From Gemmatimonadota bacterium (GTDB lineage: Bacteria; Gemmatimonadota; Gemmatimonadetes; Gemmatimonadales; Gemmatimonadaceae): a DNA stretch of 62,573 nucleotides. Positions 17,019 to 26,840 of the stretch are shown piece after piece. Made by a program: the position numbers and the translations under genes. Location of the stretch: positions 1 to 62,573 of the forward strand of contig JAQBPY010000418.1 of the NCBI GenBank assembly GCA_028287285.1, in the 5' to 3' direction. Below the pieces are notes generated by a model that saw only the letters and a program-made list of their open reading frames with translations, searched no databases and was not told the origin of the DNA. Within the stretch, counting starts at the first letter, position 1. Each line of letters begins with the position of its first letter.

Positions 17019-19037
17019 CTACGCCGCGCTCTCGTCTTCCGGCGCGCGTGGAAGAAAGATGCGAAACCGCGTGCCCTGTCCCGGCTTGCTGCGCACGGCC
17101 ACTTCTCCACCGCTCTGCTTGACGATCCCGTACACGGTCGCGAGTCCGAGACCCGTCCCCTTGTCCTCGGCCTTCGTGGTGAAGAACGGCTCGAAGATTC
17201 GCGAGCGTGTGTCCGCGTCCATGCCCATGCCCGTATCGGTGACGCTCAACACCACATATTCCCCCGCGGCGTCGAGTGAGTTTGCCAGGGCCTGCGCGTC
17301 GTCGTACGTCGCATTGGTGGTATCGATGGCGAGCTGTCCGCCATCAGGCATCGCGTCACGTGCATTGACGCAGAGATTCAGGACCACCTGCTGCATCTGG
17401 CTCGGATCAGCCTTGACGGGCCAGAGGTCCGCCGAGAGCGTCTTGAAGAGCTCGACTTCGGGCCCGATCAGGCGCAGCACCATGTTCTCCATCTCGGTGA
17501 CCACGTTGTTGAGCACCATCGTCCGTTCCTGAATTACCTGCTGCCTGCTGAAGGCGAGCAGCTGCTTCGTCAAGGCGGCCGCGCGACGCGTTGCCAGCAG
17601 GATCTCTTCGGCATCCTGCTGCATGGGATCACCGGAGGGAAGCCCCTCGCGGATGAGCTCCGCGTAGCCCGAGATCGCAGCCAGCATGTTGTTGAAGTCG
17701 TGCGAGATGCCGCTTGCGAGCCGGCCCACGGCCTCGAGGCGCTGGGTTTGGCGGAGCGCCGTCTCGCGCCGGCGCCGCTCGATCGCCGTGCCAAGCACGT
17801 GTGCGATCGCCTGCATGAAATGCACGTCGTCAACCGTGAAGTCGCGTGGCCGGGTGTCGTGGGCGGCCAGCACGCCGAACGACCGGACCTCGCCCGGAAT
17901 GACCACGGTGATGCCGCTCGCGATGCCATGCCCGCGCAGCAGGTCGGATAGCCCGAAGTCGCGCGCGGACTGCAGGTCGGCGAGAATCGCGGGCTCGTTA
18001 CGCAGCATCGTGTAGCCGGCCTGCGTGCTCTCGTCGATCGGCACCACCGTCGATCCGACTTCCCATCCCGTGCCGGCACACAGCATCAATGAAATACCAT
18101 CCGTGCGTCGTTCCAGCACGCAGGCAAACGGGAGGTCGAGTGTCTCTGCCACGAGCGCGGCCGCGCTGTCGAACAGCGATGTGATGTCGTCCACCGCGAG
18201 CGCGCGCTGTCCGAACGACGCCACCACCGTCTGCTGGCGCGCGCGCGCGCGCATGCCGCGCTCGGCGTTCTTCCGGTCGGTGATGTCGAGCACGAAGCTC
18301 ACGCCGTGATCCTGCTGCCGCTTCAGTGTGGCCGCGCCAATGAGGACCGACACGCGGTCGCCGTTGCTCGTGAGAAATTCCTTCTCGTATGGTGCAATCA
18401 CGCCGCTCCCGGAGAGCGACTGGATCTTCTCCTTGTCCAGGCCCGCAAACTCCGGCGGCGTCATGTCCGTCCATCGAATGTCGCCCGCCTCGAGCTCTGC
18501 GCGGCTCCGTCGCAGCATGCGCAGGAACGAGTCGTTCGCGTCGTACACCGTGCCCGTCGAATCCCAGAACATGATCCCCAGCATGTCCGATTCGACCACG
18601 CGGCGGAATCGCTCGTCGGAGTCGCGCAACTTTCCCTCGGCGAGCCGCCGCTGCCAGCGCTCGTTTGCCACCGATACCACGTGCAGCAGCTGCTCCACCT
18701 TTACCGGCTTGAGCAGGTAGTCCACACTGTGCTCGCGCAATGCCGCGACCGCGCTCTCGACCGTTGCGTTGCCCGTGAGCACCACCACCTCGGTGAGCTC
18801 CGACAACTCGTGTATCCGGGAGACGACCTCCATGCCATCCATGTCGGGCAACCGCAGATCGACGACCGCGAGCACCGGCACGTCCCGCTCGGCCATCTCC
18901 AGGCCTTCGCGTCCGCTGCCGGCGGTGGAGGACGCGTATCCATGGATGTCGAGGATGTCCGCGAGCGTGCGCGTCAGCGAGCGGTCATCGTCCACGACCA
19001 GCACGCGCGGACGATCGTCTGGTTCATGGAATTGCAT
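17019..19037 (-). CDS. Hybrid sensor: receiver-PAS-GAF-histidine kinase
   Basis: This 672-aa soluble protein has an N-terminal receiver (VLVVDDDRSL, acceptor Asp in AVVDLRLPDMDG, Lys in YLLKPV). It continues with a PAS domain (residues about 140-260), a GAF domain (about 280-420) and a kinase core with His in GISHDFNNML, an N-box in LCVNARDAMPDGG and G-boxes DTGMGMD and GTGLGLATVYG. With no membrane segment it should be cytoplasmic. The ATG at 19037 overlaps the end of the double-receiver gene by 14 nt. The SHDFNN form is that of HWE-unrelated, PAS-linked kinases common in hybrid systems. It is third in a coupled three-gene operon. Confidence 0.9.
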   Translation of the reverse strand: MQFHEPDDRPRVLVVDDDRSLTRTLADILDIHGYASSTAGSGREGLEMAERDVPVLAVVDLRLPDMDGMEVVSRIHELSELTEVVVLTGNATVESAVAALREHSVDYLLKPVKVEQLLHVVSVANERWQRRLAEGKLRDSDERFRRVVESDMLGIMFWDSTGTVYDANDSFLRMLRRSRAELEAGDIRWTDMTPPEFAGLDKEKIQSLSGSGVIAPYEKEFLTSNGDRVSVLIGAATLKRQQDHGVSFVLDITDRKNAERGMRARARQQTVVASFGQRALAVDDITSLFDSAAALVAETLDLPFACVLERRTDGISLMLCAGTGWEVGSTVVPIDESTQAGYTMLRNEPAILADLQSARDFGLSDLLRGHGIASGITVVIPGEVRSFGVLAAHDTRPRDFTVDDVHFMQAIAHVLGTAIERRRRETALRQTQRLEAVGRLASGISHDFNNMLAAISGYAELIREGLPSGDPMQQDAEEILLATRRAAALTKQLLAFSRQQVIQERTMVLNNVVTEMENMVLRLIGPEVELFKTLSADLWPVKADPSQMQQVVLNLCVNARDAMPDGGQLAIDTTNATYDDAQALANSLDAAGEYVVLSVTDTGMGMDADTRSRIFEPFFTTKAEDKGTGLGLATVYGIVKQSGGEVAVRSKPGQGTRFRIFLPRAPEDESAA

Positions 19038-19743
19038 CGAGCACTCTCTTGACCTCGTCAATGGCGAACGGCTTCTGGAGATATGCGTGGATCCATTCCG
19101 CTGGAATGGCCTGCTCCAGTTCCACGTTGGCGCCGGGCATGCCGCTGTAGAGGATGAGCGCCGTCGCCGGACCTGCGTTGTGCATCGCGTCCACCACCGC
19201 GCGCGTCGCCGAGTCGCCGAGATGCATGTGCAGCAGCACCGCCATCGGGCGGCGCGATTCCATCAGCGCTGTTGCTTCCGCAACATTCTTCGCTACGACC
19301 GTCTCGATGCCGCAGAGGTCCAGCACCGCTGTGAGCGTCTGGAGAAACGCCGCGTCGTGGTCCACGAGCAGCACCGGATGACGGTGCTGCACCTGCGCCG
19401 CGATGATCGCCAGAAGAGAGGCGAGATCGACGGGCTTTGGCATGATGCGCGCCGCTCCCTCTCGTTGCGCCTCCGCCAGGAGCGCCTGTTCCGCGTACGC
19501 CGTCATGAGCACCACGCGGATACTCGGCCGCGTCGCCTTCATCGCCTTGAACGCGGCCACGCCGTCCATGCCGGGCATCTTCACGTCCATCAGCACCACG
19601 TCGAAGGCCTGGCCCGCCGCCTGCTGCACCGCCTCGGATCCCGAGAAGGCAGTTGTGACGTCCCACCCGCTGAGCCTGAGGACGTCGCTGAGCGTGCGTA
19701 CCATGGACTTGTCGTCGTCGACGACGAGCGCCTTTGGCGTCAT
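19024..19743 (-). CDS. Tandem-receiver response regulator without output domain
   Basis: This 239-aa protein consists of two receiver domains. The first is complete: ALVVDDDKSM, acceptor Asp in VVLMDVKMPGMDG, Thr in MTAY and Lys in MPKPVD. The second (VLLVDHDAAFLQTL onward) has LLHMHLGD where the acceptor Asp is expected, so it is probably not phosphorylated. There is no DNA-binding domain. It overlaps the upstream kinase by 4 nt and the downstream hybrid kinase by 14 nt, placing it as a relay between two kinases. Confidence 0.85.
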   Translation of the reverse strand: MTPKALVVDDDKSMVRTLSDVLRLSGWDVTTAFSGSEAVQQAAGQAFDVVLMDVKMPGMDGVAAFKAMKATRPSIRVVLMTAYAEQALLAEAQREGAARIMPKPVDLASLLAIIAAQVQHRHPVLLVDHDAAFLQTLTAVLDLCGIETVVAKNVAEATALMESRRPMAVLLHMHLGDSATRAVVDAMHNAGPATALILYSGMPGANVELEQAIPAEWIHAYLQKPFAIDEVKRVLDAIP

Positions 19744-21584
19744 GCGGCTGCCCTCGCCGCCGTCTCGAGTGTGAGCCGGAACGTTGCTCCCTTGCCATGC
19801 ACGCTACTGGCCGACAACTCGCCGCCGTTCGCCCGCGCCAGCGTTCGCGAGACCGCGAGTCCAAGCCCGATGCCACGTGCCTTGGTGGTGAACAGGGGCT
19901 CGAAGATCTTCTCCATGTTCTCCGGGAGAATGCCCGATCCGGTATCGGCGACGTCGAGGATCACGCGCCCCTCTTCCGATGCGGCGCTGATGCTGATGCG
20001 CCCCTGTCCGTCCATTGCCTGCATCGCGTTGGTGAGCATGTTCAGGATGATCTGGCCCATCTGCACCTGGTCCACCAGAACGGACGGCAGCTCTGCCGAC
20101 ACCTGCTCATCGATTTCGATGCCCTCCGGACTTCCCAGGCGGAGGATCTGCGCCTGTGTCACCGCCTTCAGGGAGGCTGCCTCACGCTGCGGAGGTCTGA
20201 GACGCGCGAAGTCGAGCAGGTCGCCCACGATCTTCTCGGAGAGCGTGATCTGCTGCTGGAGAATGTCCAGGTACTCCTGCACATTCTGCGGCGACGCTTT
20301 CAGCACCAGCTTGAGGTAGTAGACGGCATTCGTCATGACCCCGAGCGGATTGCGGAGCTCGTGCCCCACCCCGCTGGCGAGCTGGCCGAGCATCGCGAGC
20401 TTTTCCCGGCGGACGAGCGAGTCCTGCGCATCGTGCAGCTGCTGCATGGTGCGATGGAGCTCCACCGTGCGCTCGTCCACCTTGAGCTCCAGCGCTCCGC
20501 GCGCGTTCTCCACCTCTTCCGCCATCACGGCGAACGCGGCCGCGAGTTGGCCGAGCTCGTCGAAGCGTGTGAGCCGGACCGCATCCGTGGCCTCGCCGCG
20601 GGCGATGGCATTGGCGGCCGTCGTCAACTGAATGAGCGGCCTGGTAATGCGTCGGCTCGCCATCCATGCCGCGATGAGTCCGAGCGCGAGCGCGACCAGC
20701 GCGATGATGGCGAGCTTCCGGAGAAACGCGTTCACCGGCGCGAAGACCGTATTGAGTGGCACCTGGACCGCCGTCGCCCATGGCGTGCCCGCGATTGGCG
20801 CGCCGTCGAAGAGATACCGGTCGCCCGAGCCCACCGCGGTGTATTGCTGCGCGGCGTTTCGCGTCGCGCGATCTACGGCGGGAGTCGGGATTGGCCGTTC
20901 GAGATCCGTGAGAACGCTGTAGTCCGCGTTGCCCACGAACAGCGATGCGTCCGAGCCCACGAGCTGTTCGAGCTGCTGCCGTGCGCGTCGTGTGCTCGTG
21001 AGGCGGCGCCATTGCACGACGAATGCTCCGCCCGCGTTCGGCACTCGGGCCGTCAGCGAAAAAACAACCGTGTCGCGCAGGATTCGCATGATGCCCAGGC
21101 TGAGCGAATCGCCCTTCGCCAGCACGGGCGCGAGTGCCATGACTGAAAGCGAATCGAGACCCGCGTCTGGTGCACCCACGCTGGCGAGGACTGTTCCTGC
21201 CTTATTCCGCAGCTCGGTGCGGAGCACCTGATCCGCCTGCGGCCCCGCCGGAGCGAGCACCGCCACCACGCTGTCATGGAGAGCCGGGCTCGGAGCTCGG
21301 AGGAACGCCGCAACGGCAGGCCGGTTTGCGAGGGCGGCGCCCGCAGACTTGAGTTGCGCGCCTGATTGTTGAAAGGCATCTCGAAGCTGCGTCGTGACGC
21401 TGACCAGTCGCGCGGATGCTGCGGCGAGCGAGGTGCGTCGCATTTCGAGCCAGGCCGCGCTGGAGATCGCGACGATCACGAAGAGGAGCAACGCTCCTAT
21501 CATGATCGGAAGTCTGCGCTCGATGGAGAGTACCCGGCGTGGCCGGGTAGGGGTGCTGCGGTCACTCGGTATTCCAGCAGACAT
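19740..21584 (-). CDS. Membrane sensor histidine kinase with HAMP domain
   Basis: The 614-aa kinase has a first membrane helix (IMIGALLLFVIVAISSAAWL), an extracellular sensor of about 240 residues, and a second helix (LAIIALVALALGLIAAWMA). A HAMP domain (SRRITRPLIQLTTAANAIARG), a coiled coil and the kinase core follow. The phosphoacceptor is in GVGHELRNPLG, with N-box ILNMLTNAMQAMDG and G-boxes DTGSGI and GIGLGLAVSRT. It is the first gene of a three-gene signalling operon. The sensor domain resembles double-CHASE or Cache-type folds, but no ligand can be named. Confidence 0.9.
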   Translation of the reverse strand: MSAGIPSDRSTPTRPRRVLSIERRLPIMIGALLLFVIVAISSAAWLEMRRTSLAAASARLVSVTTQLRDAFQQSGAQLKSAGAALANRPAVAAFLRAPSPALHDSVVAVLAPAGPQADQVLRTELRNKAGTVLASVGAPDAGLDSLSVMALAPVLAKGDSLSLGIMRILRDTVVFSLTARVPNAGGAFVVQWRRLTSTRRARQQLEQLVGSDASLFVGNADYSVLTDLERPIPTPAVDRATRNAAQQYTAVGSGDRYLFDGAPIAGTPWATAVQVPLNTVFAPVNAFLRKLAIIALVALALGLIAAWMASRRITRPLIQLTTAANAIARGEATDAVRLTRFDELGQLAAAFAVMAEEVENARGALELKVDERTVELHRTMQQLHDAQDSLVRREKLAMLGQLASGVGHELRNPLGVMTNAVYYLKLVLKASPQNVQEYLDILQQQITLSEKIVGDLLDFARLRPPQREAASLKAVTQAQILRLGSPEGIEIDEQVSAELPSVLVDQVQMGQIILNMLTNAMQAMDGQGRISISAASEEGRVILDVADTGSGILPENMEKIFEPLFTTKARGIGLGLAVSRTLARANGGELSASSVHGKGATFRLTLETAARAAA

Positions 21585-22286
21585 AGTAGTACCTGTCAGT
21601 GAATCCCACGAGCTACAGTCTTCATTCGATGCGAATGTTCTCCGCTGTCATCTGGCTGACAGCAAAGGGGCGACTGGTGGCCATTTTCCGGCGTCACACT
21701 GCCTATTCTCGGCGGGGTGTCGAGAAGCCTGTAGCGACAAAGTGCCGGGCATAACGTGATGTCGTGTATGCTCTTGGATGGGCTCGCTACCTCGATTGTG
21801 TGGCGTGACGTTCGCGGGCTCGTGAGGAACAGGGTGTGGGACTGTACGGCTACGGCGCTGTGTCTCCGATCACGCTCGGTGGGTGGGCGGTGGTGGTCGT
21901 AGCTGGAGCGGCTGAGGTGGGGACAAGAGTATGGTGCGGGTGCCGCGCGAGATAGATCAGGGGGTGTACGGATGCGTCCGTTGAAGCGTACGAGGTGTAC
22001 GGCGCTCGAAGGTGATACGCTGTACTTGTGGGACACGTGGTGGGGGGGGCGGCGCTGGTGATGAGGACGGCGGCCGAAGAAGGGATCCATGCAGCGATTG
22101 CACACAAAGTGGGCATTGTCGCAGTGAACGATGGACTGGGTCACGAATCGCAGGCGAGTTACCTGGATCGACATCTGATTCGGACTCTCCGCAACGCCTC
22201 GCCAATGGATCCGAAGCACCGTCGTGAGGAACGTATTCCGCGTTGACGGCAATAGAGTCGTTACGCGCCAACAACTATAGTGAGGC
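21585..22286. other. Non-coding or decayed DNA at the left edge of the accessory island
   Basis: This is about 700 nt between the signalling operon and the first IS element. Both strands contain short open frames of poor composition and no recognisable family; the longest, on the minus strand at 21596-22465, runs into the IS and has no plausible protein character. Base composition is lower in G+C than the operons to the left. The promoter of the minus-strand signalling operon must lie at its left end. Confidence 0.45.
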
Positions 22287-23261
22287 TGACCTGACCCCCG
22301 GAAGCTGATCCAGCTACCCATGTTAGTCCTCAGCCAACGAGGACTGATGAAACGCAGCCGATTTTCAGATGAGCAGATCGTCGCGCGCCCGAGCAGCGGC
22401 GAACGGCCGTCACCGATGCCCATGCCGATCGCCGCCCTCTCGGAGCGGCAAGCGTGTCGCGTCACCGGCTTCGCGCGCTCCAGTCAGCGCTATCGGACTC
22501 ACCGGCCGTCGCGCGCCGAGCTCCGTGCGCGCGTACAACGCTCGCCGTGCTGCGGCCGCGCTGGGGCGACCGACGCTTGTCTCGTCTGCGGCGGCGCGCA
22601 GGGCTCGTGGTGAACCGCAAGCTTGTCCAGCGCGTGTACCGCGAGGAAGGCCTGCCCGTGCGTCGGCGTCGCCGCAAGCGCGTCGCCATCCCTCGGGTGC
22701 CGCTGCCCGTCCCCACGCGGCGCAACGACCGCTGGAGCATGGACTTCGTGAGCGACGCTGTGCGACGGGCGGAAGTTCCGCGCGCTGACGATCGTTGACG
22801 ACTTCACGCGCGCGGCGCCCGCGATCGAGGTCGATATGTCGCTCCCCGGCGAGCGCATGGTGCGCGGGCTCAAGTACCTGGCGACGACGCATGGTGTCCC
22901 GCGCGCGATCGTGTGCGACCACGGGCCGGAGTGTCGTGGAGAAGCGCTCGATCACTGGGCCGACCGGCGCGGCGGCGCGCTGGAGTTCATTCACCCGGGC
23001 AAGCCCGTGCAGAACGCCTTCGCCGAGAGCGTCACCGGCCGGGTGCGCGACGAAGGCCCTGACTGAGAGCTGGTGTGTTAGCCTATCTGACGCCCAGCAA
23101 ACGATCGAAGCCTGCGTCGACTACAACCACATCCGGCCCCACAGCAGTCTCGATGATCAAACCCCAGTAGCGTTGGGCGGAATCGCTCCTGATGCCGCAG
23201 CTTCTCCCCGCACCATTACCGGACTAACAGACGCGCTGGTACAGCGTTGGGGGTCAGGTCA
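22287..23261 (+). mobile_element. IS3-family element remnant (IS407-like) with intact ends
   Basis: The element is bounded by perfect 13-bp inverted repeats, TGACCTGACCCCC at 22287-22299 and its complement at 23249-23261. It is flanked by the direct repeat AGGC at 22283-22286 and 23262-23265. A 4-bp duplication fits the IS407 subgroup. At 975 bp it is shorter than the usual 1.2-1.3 kb because most of orfA is deleted. Confidence 0.85.
22347..23240 (+). pseudogene. Broken IS3-family transposase (orfA start fused to orfB)
   Basis: The orfA start MKRSRFSDEQIV is present, but the rest of orfA is gone. orfB pieces follow in shifting frames: RQACRVTGFARSSQRYR, VNRKLVQRVYREEGLPVRRR, then RWSMDFVSDAV near 22735, then FRALTIVDDFTRAAPAIEVD and IVCDHGPECRGEALDHW. 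A stop near 23064 is followed in another frame by DYNHIRPHSSLDDQTPVAL. At least three frame changes make it non-functional. The DDE catalytic segments are still recognisable. Confidence 0.85.
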
Positions 23262-23299
23262 AGGCGGCGAACTTCGGATCATACGTCACCAGGTCTAAA

Positions 23300-23420
23300 T
23301 CGACCCAGAAGTGGTCTAAAAACGATCGCAGGGCGATGAGGCGCGCACGCGAAGTGGACGAAGGCTTGATCTCGCGTGAGCGAGTGATCGCACCGCACGT
23401 TGAGGCGACGGAAGTGCGAT
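23300..23420 (-). pseudogene. IS5-family transposase C-terminal fragment with IS end
   Basis: The minus strand encodes FRRLNVRCDHSLTRDQAFVHFACAP, which aligns with the end of the IS5 transposase at 28011-28805 (CRRLTVRYDHSIAHYRAFLYLAYAL). The DNA end AGAAGTGGTCTAAAAAC at 23307-23323 matches the IS5 terminal repeat AGAAGTGGTTTCAAAAC with two changes. The rest of the element is lost, so this is an old, diverged relative rather than a recent copy. Confidence 0.7.
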
Positions 23421-23675
23421 GGCCATCGAAACGGTCGCAAGCTGGATTCGCAAGAGATCAACAGTCGGTATTGACGAGAACTAGGTTTGAAGTCATTTGT
23501 ATTCAAAGCCGACCTACGGTAGAGACTCCCGGCAGGCAGCAGTAGGCGCAGCTCCCTGCGCCCGCACTACCTTCCTTCGGATTCCTCGCACGTGACGCAT
23601 ATGTGACGCTCTAACTCCATGTTGCGCCCCGGCGGACTGACAGCCGCTCTTCGCATCTCTCTATCTCTATTGGCA

Positions 23676-26600
23676 ATGAGCCACCTACTACTTTCGATTG
23701 TCGGAGAAAGTAAGCTTCGAGCAGGTAACACGACGATCACGCCTAGTGCATCGCATCTATTCGCGTTGGTATTGCTTCTCAGTCTTTCTGGTGGCCATAG
23801 GCTAAGCCGACTGGAAGTGCAGGACATGCTCTTTCCGGACGCTAATACGGCACGGCTTGGCGCGCAGAGCCTCCGTCAGTTGCTTTATCGCCTACGGCGC
23901 ATGGGTATTCAATTCGACGAACGGCCGACAAGCATCGGCATAGCCGGAAGCGATACTGATTCTGCACTTAGGCAGCTCAATGGGACAACAGCGCTGGAGA
24001 GGGCTTCTCGTACCATCGAGTCCCTTAGGATTCTACCCGGCTACTCGCCGCAGCTCTCTGCGGCGTTCACGGAATGGCTCGATCGGCTGCGCGACGACCT
24101 TGAAGGTCGCGTTCGTAGGCTACTGATGGCTGACTTAACTATACTACAGGAGGCGCACTCCTGGCGTGAAGTAGCTTCACTTTCTGAGACTCTCACCTCG
24201 CTTGATCCTTGCAATGATCTTATCGTTCAAGCGCGAGCAGAAGCCTTGGCAATGCTTGGTCATCGTAACTTGGCACTGGCCTGCATAGACGCCTTCTTGC
24301 GTAATGAGGAAAGCCTTCCTTCAAATCATGATCTCACACGCCTCCGTCTCAGGCTCCTAAAACCGGCTCCCAGGCAGCGACAGGGCTTACTTCGAGGGCG
24401 AGCGCAAGTTCTTTCTCTCATCAATGAAGATTGGGGACTTTCAGCAGAAGGAGGAGCACGGCTCTTCGTTACGCTCGGTGCTGCAGGTATTGGCAAGACA
24501 CGAGTTGCGGATGAATTTGCCAATCGCGTCAAACTAACCGGAGCACGTGTCATCCGTTACAACTGCGATCTACAATCACGTTCTTATCCGCTTGCCGCAT
24601 TTTCTGCAATACTGCCAGAGCTACGATCTTTGCGGGGAGCGATCGGTGTATCTGAAGCATCCAACGCGCTCCTTGATCGACTGCGTCCCACCCTTGCCCA
24701 AGCGCCAGTCGCAATACCGAAAGATCGCTCACTAGAACAGCATCGCGCCGATATCCAGTCCGCACTAGTTGATTTACTCGAGGCGGTTACCGTAGAAAGG
24801 CGCATTGTTCTACTTATCGACGACGCTCACTTTTTGGACGAGGCAAGCTGCACAACGATTCAATCTCTCTGTACATCGGTAAATAGTGCTTCGTTGCTTA
24901 TACTTACATGCTGCCGCCCGCGCGACCATGCTCTCAGGATCATAAAGCGATCCCGTCGCTTAACGTTTCATGTCCTCGGTCCGTTGGAAGAACAAGATAG
25001 TCGCGCGTTGGTTCAAGAAGCATCCCCAGACCGTCATGACGACTCCGCCTACATCGATTGGTGTGTCAGCCAGTCGGCAGGTAATCCATTCTACCTTCGT
25101 GCAGTGGCACAATGTAGAGGTGGAGAGCCAGCGACAGTGCCTTTCGATATCCATTCCTTGGCCGCTAGTTCCTACTTTGGCCTTGGTGCGACCGAGCGTC
25201 TAGTTCTTGAATGCTGTCTGTTGCTCGGTCGATTCGCATCTCCATCACGTGTTGGTGCGGTTGCGGATCTCGCCGACCTTGAGCTGATAGCCGCACTTAG
25301 AACCTTGGAGGAGCAGGATCTGATTTGTCTTGTTGATGCTACAGTAGAAGGTCCCCACGCCCTATTGGATGACGCAATACGACGTCTCGTTCCGCGCACA
25401 GTTGCCACAATATTGAATCGTCGCATCGCAAAGATACTGTCGGACGAATGCATGTCCAAAGAGTATTCATCCTCCCTCGCCCTCGCAGCAGCAGAAAGTT
25501 GGCTTGAAGCGGGCGATGCGTCGTCAGCAGTAAGCCTAGTTCAAAGATGCGCGGCGGAGGCCGCCGCCCTAGGGGAACCTGCCATCGCTGCCGACTTGAT
25601 AAGTCGGATGACGCGTGCCACCTTGCCGGCAGCAACACGCAAGGAGTTGCTGGATGATGCGATAAGATACGCAGAGTCTGGCGGCGACTGGGCGCTTGCG
25701 ACGGATTGTCTAAGTGCCCGACTCCTTCTCGCACGGGAACTCAAGGAAGCGAATGCCGTGGTTCGCCAGCTCGAACTAAAGATTATTGACGCAAACATTC
25801 TAGGTGGTGGAGAACTTTCACCCGCAGTGCATCCGCTATTTGGATTGCTAGACAATCCGGATACTGAGGTGCCAGTACGCTTTCAAGCAGTCGTAAGCCT
25901 ACTTGTCGTCGCAGACGCAGAGTGTGATGAAACTCTTGCCGAAAAAGTTCGTTTCTATTTGGAAGACGATCCTACCAGGTACCATATCGTCGGCAACGAC
26001 GCATTGCGCGCATGCCTTGTATTTAACACCGTTTTCGGAGCAAATGATCGTGCCCTTGCTATCATTCAAGAACTGACAACGCGATTTCCATATCCAACGT
26101 CAAGCGATGACTGCCGCAAGTCTCGACGCTTCGCGGCGCTCTCGCTGTATCGAATGCTAAGACTTGAGGCTGCGAAGACCATACTCGAAGCCGACTTCGC
26201 TTTTGTTATGGAACAATCCTATCGAACGGATGCCTTCTACGCCGCTTCGTTGCTTACAGAAATCGCCTTTTCAGAAGGTAACATCAGTTCGGCAGCCCGT
26301 TGGCTTGGCCAAACTGAGTCAATGCTGCGCGGAGTCCAGGCGCACAAATTATCGCCTCACTCTGGCTACTATACGTCGGCGGCTTTATTGGCAATTATCG
26401 AAGGACGCTACTTTGATGCGGAGAAGTTCCTCGAGGCACCGCAGAACGGCTACGCGCGCATGCGAACAGTGCGATACGAAGCCATTTGCACTGCTTTGCG
26501 TATTCGCCTGAACATCGCCAAGGGCGAAACGACGGACTTGTCTGCGTTGTCTCTGCGACTAGGGGAGCTTTATCTCCGTGGCCGCTGTCTTGGCGGACAA

Positions 26601-26801
26601 GATACTGTTGTCGAATCTCTATGGAGTGCGGACACGTTGCTAGGACGGTCCGGCGATGCTGCGCAGCTGCTCCGCGAGTATCTTTTTCTTTATCGACGCG
26701 AGCCATCCCCTCCAGAGTGTTTTCTTCGACAAGCAACAGGTGCCGATGGCGTATGGGTTGAGTGGAACCGCCATGGTCGGCCACTTGGCGTGGCGACGTG
26801 A
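23676..26801 (+). CDS. Large BTAD/AAA (AfsR- or LuxR-LAL-like) signalling ATPase
   Basis: The protein is about 1041 aa. Residues 1-95 look like a winged-helix module of the kind that precedes BTAD (LLSIVGESKLRAG, then QSLRQLLYRLRRMGI). Residues about 110-225 match the bacterial transcriptional activator domain (AFTEWLDRLRDDLEGRVRRLL, ASLSETLTSLDPCNDLIVQARAEAL). An AAA/STAND ATPase follows, with Walker A GAAGIGKTR near 270 and Walker B IVLLIDDAHFLDEAS. The C-terminal 450 residues are helical repeats of TPR type, and no C-terminal LuxR helix-turn-helix is visible. The ATG at 23676 is preferred over 23619. G+C is clearly lower than in the flanking operons, suggesting transfer. It lies alone between IS elements. 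Confidence 0.75.
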   Translation: MSHLLLSIVGESKLRAGNTTITPSASHLFALVLLLSLSGGHRLSRLEVQDMLFPDANTARLGAQSLRQLLYRLRRMGIQFDERPTSIGIAGSDTDSALRQLNGTTALERASRTIESLRILPGYSPQLSAAFTEWLDRLRDDLEGRVRRLLMADLTILQEAHSWREVASLSETLTSLDPCNDLIVQARAEALAMLGHRNLALACIDAFLRNEESLPSNHDLTRLRLRLLKPAPRQRQGLLRGRAQVLSLINEDWGLSAEGGARLFVTLGAAGIGKTRVADEFANRVKLTGARVIRYNCDLQSRSYPLAAFSAILPELRSLRGAIGVSEASNALLDRLRPTLAQAPVAIPKDRSLEQHRADIQSALVDLLEAVTVERRIVLLIDDAHFLDEASCTTIQSLCTSVNSASLLILTCCRPRDHALRIIKRSRRLTFHVLGPLEEQDSRALVQEASPDRHDDSAYIDWCVSQSAGNPFYLRAVAQCRGGEPATVPFDIHSLAASSYFGLGATERLVLECCLLLGRFASPSRVGAVADLADLELIAALRTLEEQDLICLVDATVEGPHALLDDAIRRLVPRTVATILNRRIAKILSDECMSKEYSSSLALAAAESWLEAGDASSAVSLVQRCAAEAAALGEPAIAADLISRMTRATLPAATRKELLDDAIRYAESGGDWALATDCLSARLLLARELKEANAVVRQLELKIIDANILGGGELSPAVHPLFGLLDNPDTEVPVRFQAVVSLLVVADAECDETLAEKVRFYLEDDPTRYHIVGNDALRACLVFNTVFGANDRALAIIQELTTRFPYPTSSDDCRKSRRFAALSLYRMLRLEAAKTILEADFAFVMEQSYRTDAFYAASLLTEIAFSEGNISSAARWLGQTESMLRGVQAHKLSPHSGYYTSAALLAIIEGRYFDAEKFLEAPQNGYARMRTVRYEAICTALRIRLNIAKGETTDLSALSLRLGELYLRGRCLGGQDTVVESLWSADTLLGRSGDAAQLLREYLFLYRREPSPPECFLRQATGADGVWVEWNRHGRPLGVAT

Positions 26802-26840
26802 GTACCTTGAAGCACATATACAAAGTATCATACGGTCGCC

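Noticed and set aside
21596..22465. 289-aa ORF on the minus strand
   Set aside because: It has no recognisable family, a composition typical of random frames, and runs across the left end of the IS3 remnant.
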